From NCBI RefSeq assembly GCF_030063335.1, contig NZ_JASISW010000024.1:21690-85689 (forward strand): a stretch of DNA of 64,000 bases, written 5' to 3'. The notes below the pieces were generated by a model. It saw only the letters and a program-made list of their open reading frames with translations, was not told the DNA's origin and made no database searches. Position 1 is the stretch's first letter. Each line of letters opens with the position of its first letter. Of the stretch, positions 16,194 through 25,267 are shown one piece after another. The translations under genes were made by a program, and so were the position numbers. The DNA comes from Rhodococcus sp. G-MC3. GTDB taxonomy: Bacteria; Actinomycetota; Actinomycetes; Mycobacteriales; Mycobacteriaceae.

Positions 16194-17483
16194 ATGTCGA
16201 CCACCGGCACCCCGAAGACCACCGAAGAGATCCAGAAGGATTGGGACACCAACCCTCGCTGGAACGGCGTGACACGTAACTTCACCGCCGAGCAGGTTTC
16301 CCTGCTGCAGGGCACCGTCATCGAAGAGGCAACTCTCGCTCGTCGTGGCTCGGAGATCCTCTGGGATCTCGTCAACAACGAGGACTACATCAACTCGCTG
16401 GGCGCACTGACCGGCAACCAGGCCGTTCAGCAGGTCCGCGCAGGACTCAAGGCCATCTACCTGTCCGGCTGGCAGGTCGCCGGTGATGCCAACCTCTCCG
16501 GCCACACCTACCCGGACCAGAGCCTCTACCCGGCCAACTCGGTGCCGTCCGTCGTTCGCCGCATCAACAATGCACTGCTGCGCGCCGACGAGATCGCCAA
16601 GGTCGAGGGTGACTCGTCCGTCAGCAACTGGCTCGCACCGGTCGTCGCAGACGCCGAAGCCGGCTTCGGTGGCGCACTGAACGCATACGAGCTGCAGAAG
16701 GCCATGATCGCGGCCGGTGCCGCTGGTGTCCACTGGGAGGATCAGCTCGCTTCGGAGAAGAAGTGCGGCCACCTCGGTGGCAAGGTCCTCATCCCGACCC
16801 AGCAGCACATCCGCACCCTGACCTCGGCACGCCTCGCGTCCGACGTCGCCGACGTCCCGTCGGTCATCATCGCCCGCACCGACGCCGAGGCTGCAACCCT
16901 CATCACGTCCGATGTGGACGAGCGCGACCAGCAGTTCCTGGACGGCACTCGCACCGCCGAGGGCTTCTTCGGCGTGAAGAACGGCATCGAGCCGTGCATC
17001 GCTCGTGCGAAGGCATACGCGCCGTACGCGGACCTCATCTGGATGGAGACCGGTGTTCCGGATCTCGAGGTCGCAAAGAAGTTCTCCGAGTCCGTGCGCA
17101 GCGAATTCCCGGACCAGCTCCTCGCGTACAACTGCTCGCCTTCGTTCAACTGGAAGGCGCACCTGGACGACGCGACCATCGCGAAGTTCCAGAAGGAGCT
17201 CGGCGCGATGGGCTTCAAGTTCCAGTTCATCACGCTCGCAGGCTTCCACTCGCTCAACTACGGCATGTTCGACCTGGCACACGGCTACGCCCGCGAAGGC
17301 ATGACCGCGTTCGTCGACCTGCAGGAGCGCGAGTTCAAGGCTGCAGAAGAGCGCGGCTTCACCGCTATCAAGCACCAGCGTGAGGTCGGCGCAGGCTACT
17401 TCGACCGCATCGCCACCACGGTCGACCCCAACACCTCGACGGCAGCTCTCAAGGGCTCCACCGAAGAGGGCCAGTTTCACTGA
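16194..17483 (+). CDS. aceA: Isocitrate lyase
   Basis: 429 residues, the usual size of the mycobacterial Icl1/AceA class. It splits isocitrate into succinate and glyoxylate in the glyoxylate shunt, allowing growth on acetate and fatty acids. The active-site signature KKCGHLGGK has Cys191 as in M. tuberculosis Icl1; the Mg-binding IIARTDAE and the NCSPSFNW substrate loop are intact. A ribosome-binding-like GGAG lies just before the ATG. Codon use is strongly biased to preferred C/G-ending codons, suggesting high expression. It probably forms a transcript with fadB2, 33 bases downstream. Confidence 0.97.
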   Translation: MSTTGTPKTTEEIQKDWDTNPRWNGVTRNFTAEQVSLLQGTVIEEATLARRGSEILWDLVNNEDYINSLGALTGNQAVQQVRAGLKAIYLSGWQVAGDANLSGHTYPDQSLYPANSVPSVVRRINNALLRADEIAKVEGDSSVSNWLAPVVADAEAGFGGALNAYELQKAMIAAGAAGVHWEDQLASEKKCGHLGGKVLIPTQQHIRTLTSARLASDVADVPSVIIARTDAEAATLITSDVDERDQQFLDGTRTAEGFFGVKNGIEPCIARAKAYAPYADLIWMETGVPDLEVAKKFSESVRSEFPDQLLAYNCSPSFNWKAHLDDATIAKFQKELGAMGFKFQFITLAGFHSLNYGMFDLAHGYAREGMTAFVDLQEREFKAAEERGFTAIKHQREVGAGYFDRIATTVDPNTSTAALKGSTEEGQFH

Positions 17484-17516
17484 TCCGCTCTGCCTAACGA
17501 GAACCGGGGAGCTGAC

Positions 17517-18401
17517 GTGACCAGCGAAAATATTCAACGTGTAGGCATCATCGGCGCCGGACAGATGGGCGCCGGCATCGCAGAGGTTTGCGCACGTGCC
17601 CACGTCGATGTGCTGGTCTACGAACAGACTCGTGAGCTGACGGCCGCAGGACGCGCACGCATCCTGCGGTCGTTGGACCGCGGTGTCAGCAGCGGCAAGA
17701 TCACCGAGCGCGAGCGCGAGCAGGCGGCCTGGCGGTTGCGGTTCACGTCCGATCTCAGTGATTTCGCCGACCGTCAGCTGGTCGTCGAAGCAGTATTGGA
17801 AGACGAGAAGGTCAAGGCCGACATCTTCGCCGAGCTCGACGCTGTGGTGACGGACCCGAACGCGGTTCTCGCGTCCAACACCTCATCCATCCCGATCATG
17901 AAGTTGGGCATTGCGACCAAGGCGCCCGATCGCGTTGTCGGAATGCACTTCTTCAACCCGGTGCCTGTGCTCCCACTCGTGGAGCTCGTCACCACGCTCA
18001 AGACAAGCCAGGCCGTCGCCGAGCGAGCCGAGAGGTTCGCAAGCGATGTTCTCGGCAAGCAGGTCGTTCGGTCATCCGATCGCGCAGGCTTCGTTGTCAA
18101 CGCGCTGTTGGTGCCTTACCTGCTCTCGGCCATTCGCATGGTCGAGTCCGGGTTCGCTACCAAGGAAGACGTCGACAAGGCGACTGTGCTCGGGCTCGCG
18201 CACCCGATGGGTCCGTTGGCTCTTGCAGACCTCGTCGGGCTCGACACCGTGAAATCCATTGCCGATTCGATGTACTCGGAGTTCAAGGAGCCGTTGTTCT
18301 CGGCGCCGCCGCTCCTGCTGCGGATGGTCGAGGCAGGCCTGGTCGGCAAGAAGACCGGATCCGGTTTCTATCAGTACGAAAATGGCCGCGTCGCAAAATA
18401 G
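17517..18401 (+). CDS. fadB2: 3-hydroxybutyryl-CoA dehydrogenase
   Basis: 294 residues from GTG 17517 with GGGGAG upstream. It interconverts 3-hydroxybutyryl-CoA and acetoacetyl-CoA with NAD(P)(H). The Rossmann motif IGAGQMGAGIA is at 11-21. Catalytic residues Ser120 (LASNTSS) and His144 with Asn147 (GMHFFNPVP) are present, and the C-terminal domain ends in the typical KTGSGFYQY. The aceA-fadB2 pairing is the same as icl-fadB2 in M. tuberculosis, linking the shunt to short-chain acyl-CoA metabolism. Confidence 0.94.
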   Translation: MTSENIQRVGIIGAGQMGAGIAEVCARAHVDVLVYEQTRELTAAGRARILRSLDRGVSSGKITEREREQAAWRLRFTSDLSDFADRQLVVEAVLEDEKVKADIFAELDAVVTDPNAVLASNTSSIPIMKLGIATKAPDRVVGMHFFNPVPVLPLVELVTTLKTSQAVAERAERFASDVLGKQVVRSSDRAGFVVNALLVPYLLSAIRMVESGFATKEDVDKATVLGLAHPMGPLALADLVGLDTVKSIADSMYSEFKEPLFSAPPLLLRMVEAGLVGKKTGSGFYQYENGRVAK

Positions 18402-18408
18402 GCGCTCC

Positions 18409-18460
18409 CCGCATGTGAGTGCTAATACACACCCTGATGTGTATTCCCACTCACGTGCGG
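18409..18460. repeat. Palindromic hairpin repeat overlapping the metE start
   Basis: 23-base arms (18409-18431 and 18438-18460), three imperfect pairs, loop CCCTGA. The arm core TGAGTG..AATAC matches the hairpin at 63347-63390 and the half copy at 63853-63870. It lies between fadB2 and metE and contains both plausible GTG starts of the latter. It may act as terminator/attenuator and as a hairpin over the initiation site. Confidence 0.8.
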
Positions 18461-20751
18461 CGCAGCCGCCTTCGAGCATCCTCGGCTACCCGAGGATCGG
18501 GCCGCGACGCGAGCTGAAGCGCGCCCTCGAGGACTATTGGCACGGCCAAAGCACGTCGGCGGGCACGAGCAGGGCTGCTCTGGAAGCTGTCGGCCGCTCC
18601 ATCCAGGAGGACACCTGGAGCGAGCTGCATGCAACCGGGTTGACTCAGGTCCCCGGTAATACCTTCTCGTTCTACGATCACGTGCTCGACGATGCCCTCC
18701 TGTTCGGTGCCGTTCCAACGCGCTTCAAATCCCTTCAGAATCAGCAGCATCCGCTGGATTTCTACTTCACCCTTGCTCGCGGCAATCCGGATCTTCCGCC
18801 GCTGGAGCTGGTGAGGTACTTCGATACCAACTACTTCTATCGTCAACCGGAAATCGACGAGACGACGGAATTCTCGCTGCACGCACAATCACTCGTCGAC
18901 GAGTTCGATCGAGCCTTGGCTCGCGGTATCGAGCTGCGCCCCGTCGTCCTCGGTCCTCTCTCGCTTCTGCTGATCTCCAAAGCGGCACCCGGTGCAGCAG
19001 AGGGATTCTCGCCGCTCGATCGACTGGATGACCTGCTGACTCAGTATTGCGCCCTGTTCGAGTTGCTCGCCAAACGTGGCGCCACGTGTATTCAGCTCGA
19101 CGAGCCCGCGTTCACCGGCGAACGAACCGAATCCGAACTTGCAGCGCTCAAAAGTGCGTACACCGCATTGTCGACGACGGCCGTGCGCCCTCGCCTCCTC
19201 GTGACGGGCCAGTACGGATCGCTCGGTCCTGCGCTGCCGATCCTCGCCGCGACCGAGATCGAGGCCATCGGTCTCGATCTCGTTGCCGGACGGCTCGGGC
19301 CCGAGGAGCTTGCCGCGATCCCCGGTATGACGGGCAAGCGCCTCTATGCCGGAGTCATCAACGGACGCAACGTGTGGCGAGCCGATCGGCTCGTCGTGCT
19401 GGACTACCTGGAGCGGCTCAGAAAGGTGTGTCCCGACCTCGTGGTCTCCACGTCGTCGACACTTCTTCACGTCCCTTACGACGTATTGTCCGAATACGAC
19501 GTCGACGGCAACGTCGCCGACCGCCTCGCCTTCGCGAAGCAGAAGGTCGGCGAAGTCGTCGCACTTGCCACAGCACTCGCCGATGGACCGTCGGACAAAT
19601 GGCGCAAGAGACCGACCGAGGTGCACTTCAACCAGAAGCACGCAGTTCGTCATCGCATCTACAACATCACCGACGACATGCGAGTCCGTGCGCCGTATTC
19701 CGAGCGCAAGATCGCACAGGGCACGAAGCTCGACCTACCGCTCGTTCCGTCGACGACGCTCGGTTCCTTCCCTCAATCCACCTCGATGCGCCAGGCGAGA
19801 TACGAACTGGGACAGGGCCGTATCACCGAAGAGGACTACCGCAAGCAAGTCGAAAGCGAGATCGAGGAAGTCATCCGATTGCAGGAGGACATCGGTCTCG
19901 ACGTTCTCGTCAACGGCGAGGTCGAGCGCAACGACATGGTGCAGTTTTTCGCCGAAGCGCTCGAGGGGTTCGCCGTCACCACCAACGGCTGGGTGCAGGC
20001 CTACGGTTCACGATGCGTCCGGCCACCGATCCTGTACGGCGATGTCGCACGAGAAAAGCCGATGAGCGTCGAGTGGACGGCGTTCGCCCAGTCGTTGACG
20101 GACAAGCCGGTCAAGGCGATTCTCACTGGACCCGTAACGATGTTGGCTCGTTCGTTCGTCCGTCAGGACCAGCCGCTCTACGAGACTGCCGACCAGGTTG
20201 CACTCGTAATCCGCGACGAAATTGCGGACCTGGAAAAGGCAGGAATTTGCATCGTACAAGTCGACGAGCCGGCCCTGCGTGAGCTGCTTCCGTTGCGCGA
20301 GAAAGGGCGTGAGGAGTACCTGCGATGGTCGGTCGCGGCGTTCCGATTGGCAACGGCCGGTGCGCGGCCCGAGACTCAGATCCATACGCATCTTGCATAC
20401 TCGACCAGGGCGTCGGTGGTCGACGCCATCGAAAAGCTCGACTGCGATGTCACAGCTGTCGTCGCGACCAGATCGATCACGTGGGTACTCGGCGCGCTGG
20501 CCGAGAACGTGCTCAGTCACGGCGTCGGACCCGGCATCTACGAGAGCCGTTCGGCGCGAATCCCGGACATCGACGAGCTCGACGAGCTACTCACCCAAGC
20601 CTCGAAGACCATCGATATCGATCGGCTGTGGGCCAACCCGGACGGCGGTCTCAAAACGCGACACTATTGGCAACTCGAACCATCACTGCGTAACTTGGTG
20701 GCAGCGGCGCGACGGGTGCGCCGACGCGCAGAACAGGGGAATTTGAAGTGA
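18439..20751 (+). CDS. MetE-like protein lacking zinc ligands (divergent cobalamin-independent methionine synthase paralogue)
   Basis: About 770 residues, with both MetE (beta/alpha)8 domains aligning end to end. It keeps LGYPRIGPRRELK at the N-terminus, LGSFPQS, Glu494 in NGEVERNDM and Asp609 in VDEPALRE, the homocysteine-binding residues. Three of the four zinc ligands are replaced: Ala653 for Cys in HTHLAYS, Val675 for Glu, and Gly736 for Cys in NPDGGLKTR. The proton-donor His is Arg704 (YESRSAR). Spacing between these positions is exactly canonical, so misalignment is excluded. Classical activity is doubtful; a zinc-independent or altered methyltransferase is possible. The start is uncertain (GTG 18439 fits family length, GTG 18415 is alternative), both inside a hairpin and without a ribosome binding site. 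Confidence 0.85.
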   Translation: MYSHSRAAQPPSSILGYPRIGPRRELKRALEDYWHGQSTSAGTSRAALEAVGRSIQEDTWSELHATGLTQVPGNTFSFYDHVLDDALLFGAVPTRFKSLQNQQHPLDFYFTLARGNPDLPPLELVRYFDTNYFYRQPEIDETTEFSLHAQSLVDEFDRALARGIELRPVVLGPLSLLLISKAAPGAAEGFSPLDRLDDLLTQYCALFELLAKRGATCIQLDEPAFTGERTESELAALKSAYTALSTTAVRPRLLVTGQYGSLGPALPILAATEIEAIGLDLVAGRLGPEELAAIPGMTGKRLYAGVINGRNVWRADRLVVLDYLERLRKVCPDLVVSTSSTLLHVPYDVLSEYDVDGNVADRLAFAKQKVGEVVALATALADGPSDKWRKRPTEVHFNQKHAVRHRIYNITDDMRVRAPYSERKIAQGTKLDLPLVPSTTLGSFPQSTSMRQARYELGQGRITEEDYRKQVESEIEEVIRLQEDIGLDVLVNGEVERNDMVQFFAEALEGFAVTTNGWVQAYGSRCVRPPILYGDVAREKPMSVEWTAFAQSLTDKPVKAILTGPVTMLARSFVRQDQPLYETADQVALVIRDEIADLEKAGICIVQVDEPALRELLPLREKGREEYLRWSVAAFRLATAGARPETQIHTHLAYSTRASVVDAIEKLDCDVTAVVATRSITWVLGALAENVLSHGVGPGIYESRSARIPDIDELDELLTQASKTIDIDRLWANPDGGLKTRHYWQLEPSLRNLVAAARRVRRRAEQGNLK

Positions 20752-21023
20752 GCAAGTCGAAGAAGTCGGGTGGGTTTCTCCCCAAGGCGTTCGGGATCGG
20801 ATTGGCTGCCACAGGTGCTGCCCACTTCGTAGTCCCCGAGGCGTTCATCGGCATCACCAAACGTCCGTTCCCGAAGGACACCTCGGACTGGATCACCCGC
20901 AACGGTGCCACGGAACTCGCGGTCGGCGCAGCCATCGCATACCCGAAGACTCGTAAGCTCGGCCTGGCCGGTCTCGGCGCATATGTCGGCTGGCTGGGCT
21001 ACAACATCGCACGCAACAGCTAG
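20748..21023 (+). CDS. Small membrane protein, DoxX-like
   Basis: 91 residues starting at the GTG that overlaps the MetE-like stop, with AGGGGA upstream, so it is translationally coupled to it. Pattern: Lys-rich start, a first hydrophobic helix (AFGIGLAATGAAHFVVPEAF), then TKRPFP, NGATELAVGAAIAYPKTRKLG and a last helix. This resembles the halved DoxX/MauE-like fold seen in short actinobacterial proteins. The coupling suggests a functional link with the MetE-like protein, otherwise unknown. Confidence 0.75.
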   Translation: MSKSKKSGGFLPKAFGIGLAATGAAHFVVPEAFIGITKRPFPKDTSDWITRNGATELAVGAAIAYPKTRKLGLAGLGAYVGWLGYNIARNS

Positions 21024-21119
21024 CCACGCTGTTGCACATCACTCCCTCGAGTCGGGAATGCCCTGCTCGTGGGAGTGTCCGTGTTGCATCATTACCAATG
21101 CGTAGGTAGCAATGTACAT

Positions 21120-22160
21120 ATGACTTCAGCTACCGCTTATTCAGCGACGTCCGCCGACGCCCCACTCGAGAAGGTCACCATCGAGCGGCGTGAACTCGGT
21201 CCGAACGATGTCCTCATCGAGGTCAAGTTCGCCGGCATCTGCCACTCCGACATTCACACGGCGCGTAACGAATGGGGCGGCACCACCTACCCCGTCGTAC
21301 CCGGCCACGAGATCGCGGGAATTGTCTCCGAGGTCGGCTCCGGCGTGTCCAAGCACAAGGTCGGCGACCGCGTCGGCGTCGGCTGCTTCGTCGACTCCTG
21401 CGGCAAGTGCGACGCCTGTCTTGCAGGTGAAGAGCAGTACTGCACCAAAGGCGTCACCGCGACCTACAACTCCAAGCTGCCCGACGGCTCCATCAGCCAG
21501 GGCGGTTACTCCACACACATCGTCGTCACCGAGGGCTTCGTACTTTCCATTCCTGAGGGCATCGAGCTCGATGTCGCAGCGCCGCTGCTGTGCGCGGGCA
21601 TCACCCTGTACTCGCCGCTCAAGCACTGGGGTGCAGGTCCTGGCAAGAAGGTCGCCATCATCGGCATGGGCGGACTCGGCCACGTCGGCGTCAAGATTGC
21701 TCACGCGCTGGGAGCCGAGGTCACTGTACTGAGCCAGTCCCTCAGCAAAGAGGAAGACGGCAAGCGTTTCGGCGCCGATCACTACTACGCCACCTCTGAC
21801 AAAGAGACGTTCAAGAAGCTGCGCGGTGAGTTCGACCTGATCATCAACACCGTGTCGGCCGAGATCGACATGGACAAGCACATGTCCCTGCTGGCCATCA
21901 ACGGCTCGCTTGTGATCCTCGGGCTACCTTCGGAGCCGATCAAGGTTCGCGGATTCACCCTCGCGGCCAACCGTCGTAGCCTCGCTGGATCGATGGTCGG
22001 TGGCATCGCGCAGACGCAGGAAATGCTCGACTTCTGCGCCGAGCACCAGATTGGCGCCGAAATCGAGACCATCCCGGCCGACAAGATCAATGAGGCCTAC
22101 GAGCGCGTGTTGAAGAGCGATGTTCGCTACCGTTTCGTGATCGACGCGAAGACTTTCTGA
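21120..22160 (+). CDS. Zinc-dependent NAD(P) alcohol dehydrogenase (cinnamyl-alcohol type)
   Basis: 346 residues from ATG 21120 ([17 protein letters not shown]). The catalytic zinc site is CHSDIH, with His and Glu in VPGHEIAG. The structural zinc cluster is [16 protein letters not shown], and the cofactor motif is [13 protein letters not shown]. The pattern is that of the mycobacterial AdhC/cinnamyl alcohol dehydrogenase group, usually NADPH-dependent with aldehydes. It stands alone; the preceding 96 bases contain the inverted pair CACTCCC...GGGAGTG. The physiological substrate is not apparent. Confidence 0.9.
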   Translation: MTSATAYSATSADAPLEKVTIERRELGPNDVLIEVKFAGICHSDIHTARNEWGGTTYPVVPGHEIAGIVSEVGSGVSKHKVGDRVGVGCFVDSCGKCDACLAGEEQYCTKGVTATYNSKLPDGSISQGGYSTHIVVTEGFVLSIPEGIELDVAAPLLCAGITLYSPLKHWGAGPGKKVAIIGMGGLGHVGVKIAHALGAEVTVLSQSLSKEEDGKRFGADHYYATSDKETFKKLRGEFDLIINTVSAEIDMDKHMSLLAINGSLVILGLPSEPIKVRGFTLAANRRSLAGSMVGGIAQTQEMLDFCAEHQIGAEIETIPADKINEAYERVLKSDVRYRFVIDAKTF

Positions 22161-22249
22161 GCGAAATAGTTACCGCGGGCCCAACCGTGCGGGCGTAACG
22201 TAAGAATTCAGGTCGGACGACTATCTCTTCATATGGAGAGGGACTCGAC

Positions 22250-22471
22250 ATGAAACTCAATACGTTCGCTGGTTGGGCGGGCTACGGGTTGTTCGTGCTC
22301 GCTATCGCGTCACTGGGAGTTTTCCTGGCCGCCGCTGGCTATGGGTACGGAACTCTCGCGATCGCTGCTGGCTGTATTTGCGTGGTCGCAATCGCTTGCG
22401 CAATGGGTCTGGTCGGTGGAGTGATCAAACATGATCACACACTCCACCGCCAGACTCCGCGGCTGCTCTAG
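22250..22471 (+). CDS. Small two-helix membrane protein
   Basis: 73 residues from ATG 22250 with GAGAGGGA upstream. Two membrane helices (around 10-30 and 33-58) rich in Gly and Ala are followed by a His-containing tail, KHDHTLHRQTPRLL. It is separated by 2 bases from the convergent PPK2 gene. Not recognised; it looks like one of the short conserved actinobacterial membrane proteins. Confidence 0.65.
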   Translation: MKLNTFAGWAGYGLFVLAIASLGVFLAAAGYGYGTLAIAAGCICVVAIACAMGLVGGVIKHDHTLHRQTPRLL

Positions 22472-22473
22472 GT

Positions 22474-23343
22474 CTAACTGTCGGCCAGGCGCTTCTTTTC
22501 CACCTCGATGTCGAAATCGGCAGGTGGCCAGTCGAGTTCGAATTTTTCCAGCGCGTCGATCAACAGCTCGGTCACAGCCAGCCTGGCATACCACTTCTTG
22601 TCGGCCGGAATGACAAACCACGGCGCATGATCGGTGTTGGTGCGATCGATGACGCGTTGATAAGCAGTTCGGTACTGCGGAAGGAAACCGCGCTCGGTGA
22701 CGTCGCCCGGGTTGTACTTCCAGTGCTTGTCCGGTCGGTCGAGGCGCTCCTGGAGGCGAGTGCGCTGCTCTTCCGGTGAAACGAACAGTGCGACCTTCAC
22801 GATGACGGTTCCCTCTTCGGACAGTTCCTTCTCGAACGCGTTGATCTCGTCGAAGCGCGGCTCCCACACTTCGCGGGGAACGAGGTCGTGCACGGCGACC
22901 ACCAGAACATCCTCGTAGTGCGAGCGATCGAAGACACCGATCCGTCCGCCTCGCGGCAGCGCATTGCGGATACGCCACAAGTAATGGTGCTGGCGTTCTT
23001 CTTTGGTCGGAACACCGAACGACGCCAGGTCGATGCCTTGCGGATCGACCATTCCGATGACGTGGCGAACCATCCCACCTTTTCCGGCAGTGTCCATGCC
23101 CTGTAGAACCAGCAGAATCGATCGAAGATCCCCGGTGCGGCCGTTGGCGAACAGCTTTTCCTGCAGTGCGGAAAGGAATTCACCGCGCTCCGCCAGCAGT
23201 GCTTGACCGTCGACCTTCTCACCGTCGAATCCTGGGGTCAGCGCGAAATCGATATCGTCGACGCGGGTATCGTCCGTCGCCCTGAGGATCTCGGCTGCAG
23301 GCGTCGACCAAAAGTTCTTGCTCTTCTTCGAATGCTTGGCCAT
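22474..23343 (-). CDS. ppk2: Polyphosphate kinase 2
   Basis: 289 residues, single PPK2 domain. It transfers phosphate between polyphosphate and (d)NDP/NMP. The Walker A motif QGMDTAGKGG is at 81-90, the Walker B-like FDRSHYEDVLV near 140, and the lid/Arg segment RLQERLDRPDKHWKYNPGD. Length and single-domain form fit class I PPK2, which acts on nucleoside diphosphates. The N-terminus is Lys-rich (MAKHSKKSKN). It is divergent from the PPOX-type reductase gene. Direction of reaction in vivo is not determinable. Confidence 0.9.
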   Translation of the reverse strand: MAKHSKKSKNFWSTPAAEILRATDDTRVDDIDFALTPGFDGEKVDGQALLAERGEFLSALQEKLFANGRTGDLRSILLVLQGMDTAGKGGMVRHVIGMVDPQGIDLASFGVPTKEERQHHYLWRIRNALPRGGRIGVFDRSHYEDVLVVAVHDLVPREVWEPRFDEINAFEKELSEEGTVIVKVALFVSPEEQRTRLQERLDRPDKHWKYNPGDVTERGFLPQYRTAYQRVIDRTNTDHAPWFVIPADKKWYARLAVTELLIDALEKFELDWPPADFDIEVEKKRLADS

Positions 23344-23391
23344 TTGCCGACCCTAGTCGCATCGCGCCTTCGTGCAGTTAACCTTGAGAGC

Positions 23392-23853
23392 ATGGCTCCG
23401 AAACTGGCATCAGCAGAATCCGTCGAGCGCAAGCGGTTGCTCGAATTCGTCGAGGTTCGTCATCGCTCGACACTGATAACGCACAAGCGCGACGGCGGAC
23501 TTCAGGTCTCACCGGTCACGTCCGGGCTCGATTCCGAGGGGCGCATCGTGATCGCCTCCTACCCCGAGCGCGCCAAGGTCGCGAACATCCGGCGGAACTC
23601 CGCGGTCACGGTGTGCGTGCATTCCGATGAGTGGAACGACGCCTACGTTCAGATCGACGGCACCGCAGAGATCCTCGACGTGCCCGACGCTGTCGAACCG
23701 CTCGTCGAATATTTTCGCAGCATCGCGGGGGAGCATTCGGACTGGGACGAGTACCGCGAGGCAATGCAGAAACAGGGAAAGTCGTTGATACGCATCACGA
23801 TCGAGTCCTGGGGTCCCGTCGCCGAAGGAGGATTTCCTCCGGGAAGGATGTAA
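23392..23853 (+). CDS. PPOX-class, probably F420-dependent oxidoreductase
   Basis: 153 residues from ATG 23392 (MAPKLASAESVERK). It has the split beta-barrel of the FMN/F420-binding pyridoxamine-oxidase-like superfamily: RHRSTLITHKRDGGLQVSPVT, then VIASYPERAKVANIRRNSAVTV, and YVQIDGTAEILD. This pattern is typical of the mycobacterial TIGR03618 family that uses F420. Its last residues and stop codon fall in the first unit of a tandem repeat. Substrate unknown. Confidence 0.82.
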   Translation: MAPKLASAESVERKRLLEFVEVRHRSTLITHKRDGGLQVSPVTSGLDSEGRIVIASYPERAKVANIRRNSAVTVCVHSDEWNDAYVQIDGTAEILDVPDAVEPLVEYFRSIAGEHSDWDEYREAMQKQGKSLIRITIESWGPVAEGGFPPGRM

Positions 23854-23927
23854 CAAGCCCCCGGGAAGGATGTAACAAGCCCTCCAGGGAGGATGCGACA
23901 AGCCCCCGGCGAGGTGAGACCAGCTCT
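23839..23927. repeat. Four decaying 22-base tandem repeats over the reductase stop codon
   Basis: Units at 23839-23860, 23861-23882, 23884-23905 and 23906-23927. Units 1 and 2 are identical (CCGGGAAGGATGTAACAAGC...), unit 3 differs at a few positions, and unit 4 is strongly degenerate. The TAA of the reductase is in unit 1, and the end of unit 4 reaches the stop of the convergent lipase gene. Confidence 0.85.
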
Positions 23928-25168
23928 CAGCAGTTGCTCGGTGCCGGAAGGCCGGCGAAGCGGTCGGCGATCCAGGTCTCGAGGAGAGGCCCCGGGTCCA
24001 CGGAGTGGCCCTGTCCTTCCATGCGGACGCGCAGGACTGTGTCCCCGTACCCGCAGGCCCGTCCGAGCGCGGTCTCGGTCCAGGCAGGCCGCACGATATC
24101 GTCGGCGCTGCCGTATACGGCGAGGATCGGTGCTGCCGATGCGGCTTTGGGGAGCGAGTAGTCCTGGAGCCGAGAGGTGAGTCGGTCGGCGGCGGTGGGG
24201 CTCGACGCCGTGGTGTCGCCGATCTGCAACTGTGCTGCGGCAGCGACCCTGGCCGGGGCGCTCTCGGGCCCGCACGAGATCAGGGCATCGGCTTTTTGTT
24301 CGAGCACGCCGTGCAGATGGTTCGAGGGGTCGATCGTCGGGTCGACGACGGCTGCACCTTCGACGATCATCGGATAGAGCGATTGTTGTCCCCCGGACAG
24401 GGTGGAGGTCTGAGCTTGCGCGACCACTGGCGAGATATCCAGTGCTGGTGCGAGAACGGCCGTGCCGACGAGATCGAGACCTTCTCCGTAGATATCGTCG
24501 AATTCTCCTGCAGCCCAGGCTGCTTGGCCGCCTTGTGAGGTGCCGGCGGCGAGCCACCGTGTCGAGAGTGATGGATCGAGATTGCGCGCGGCGCGGACGG
24601 AGTCGGTGACGTCGAATCCTGCGGTTCGTGGTTCCAGATAGGGGTGCCCAGGCCCGTCGACGATGCTCGAGAGACCTTGATAATCGGTGTAGGCAACGGC
24701 ATATCCATGTTGTAGCAGAAAGGATACGGCGCCGGCGTCTCCGGCGAGCTGCGGTGTCTCGGTCGGGGCGCACCCGTTGGCGATCCCGACGGTGCCGTGC
24801 GCGTACGCGACGACGGGACGACCGCCCGCGGGCGGCGCACCGCGCGGTACGAACAGAGCGCCGCTCACTTCGGTCTGCTCGCCCGTTACGCCCGACACCG
24901 AGTGGTAGACGAATGTGGTTGCCGTGGCGCCCGCCGGAAACGCGGCCGGGTCGAAAACGGTGTTCGTCGTGCTCGACACGATGGTCCCTCGCGCGGCCGC
25001 TGTTTCGGCGGTGACGGTGGGCAACGCCGTCGAGTAGGCATCAACGCTGGTTACCGGCGAGCTACACGCGACAACCAGTGCCACGCAGGCCACTGTTGCG
25101 GAACGCACGACTACGGTTGTCGCCGTTCGGAATTGTCGTGTCGCTGAGTCGTGCACGGAATGAATCAA
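23927..25168 (-). CDS. Secreted lipase lipoprotein (LIP family)
   Basis: 413 residues. The N-terminus has a hydrophobic segment ending in the lipobox LVVAC (Cys35), so it is probably exported and lipid-anchored. The alpha/beta-hydrolase core has the oxyanion AYAHGTVG, nucleophile Ser211 in AGTSQGGQ, an acid Asp in YGSADDIV and the His in EGQGHSVDP, as in the secretory lipase family PF03583. It presumably releases fatty acids from extracellular esters. It is transcribed toward the repeat shared with the reductase gene. Confidence 0.87.
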   Translation of the reverse strand: MIHSVHDSATRQFRTATTVVVRSATVACVALVVACSSPVTSVDAYSTALPTVTAETAAARGTIVSSTTNTVFDPAAFPAGATATTFVYHSVSGVTGEQTEVSGALFVPRGAPPAGGRPVVAYAHGTVGIANGCAPTETPQLAGDAGAVSFLLQHGYAVAYTDYQGLSSIVDGPGHPYLEPRTAGFDVTDSVRAARNLDPSLSTRWLAAGTSQGGQAAWAAGEFDDIYGEGLDLVGTAVLAPALDISPVVAQAQTSTLSGGQQSLYPMIVEGAAVVDPTIDPSNHLHGVLEQKADALISCGPESAPARVAAAAQLQIGDTTASSPTAADRLTSRLQDYSLPKAASAAPILAVYGSADDIVRPAWTETALGRACGYGDTVLRVRMEGQGHSVDPGPLLETWIADRFAGLPAPSNC

Positions 25169-25267
25169 AGCACGATTGGTCCGCCTGTGACCAACGACTT
25201 CCCGTTTCGGGCCGGCGATGCCTGAGACTGTGAGTGTGTCTGGTGGTGGTGCCGTTCGTTTCCAAGG

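Noticed and set aside
16062..17603. 513-codon open frame on the - strand opposite aceA
   Set aside because: Shadow of isocitrate lyase caused by its strong codon bias; low-complexity Val/Asp/Gly-rich translation.
18402..18438. Cobalamin riboswitch before the MetE-like gene
   Set aside because: Only 37 bases separate it from fadB2 and they contain part of the hairpin repeat; no B12-box sequence is present.
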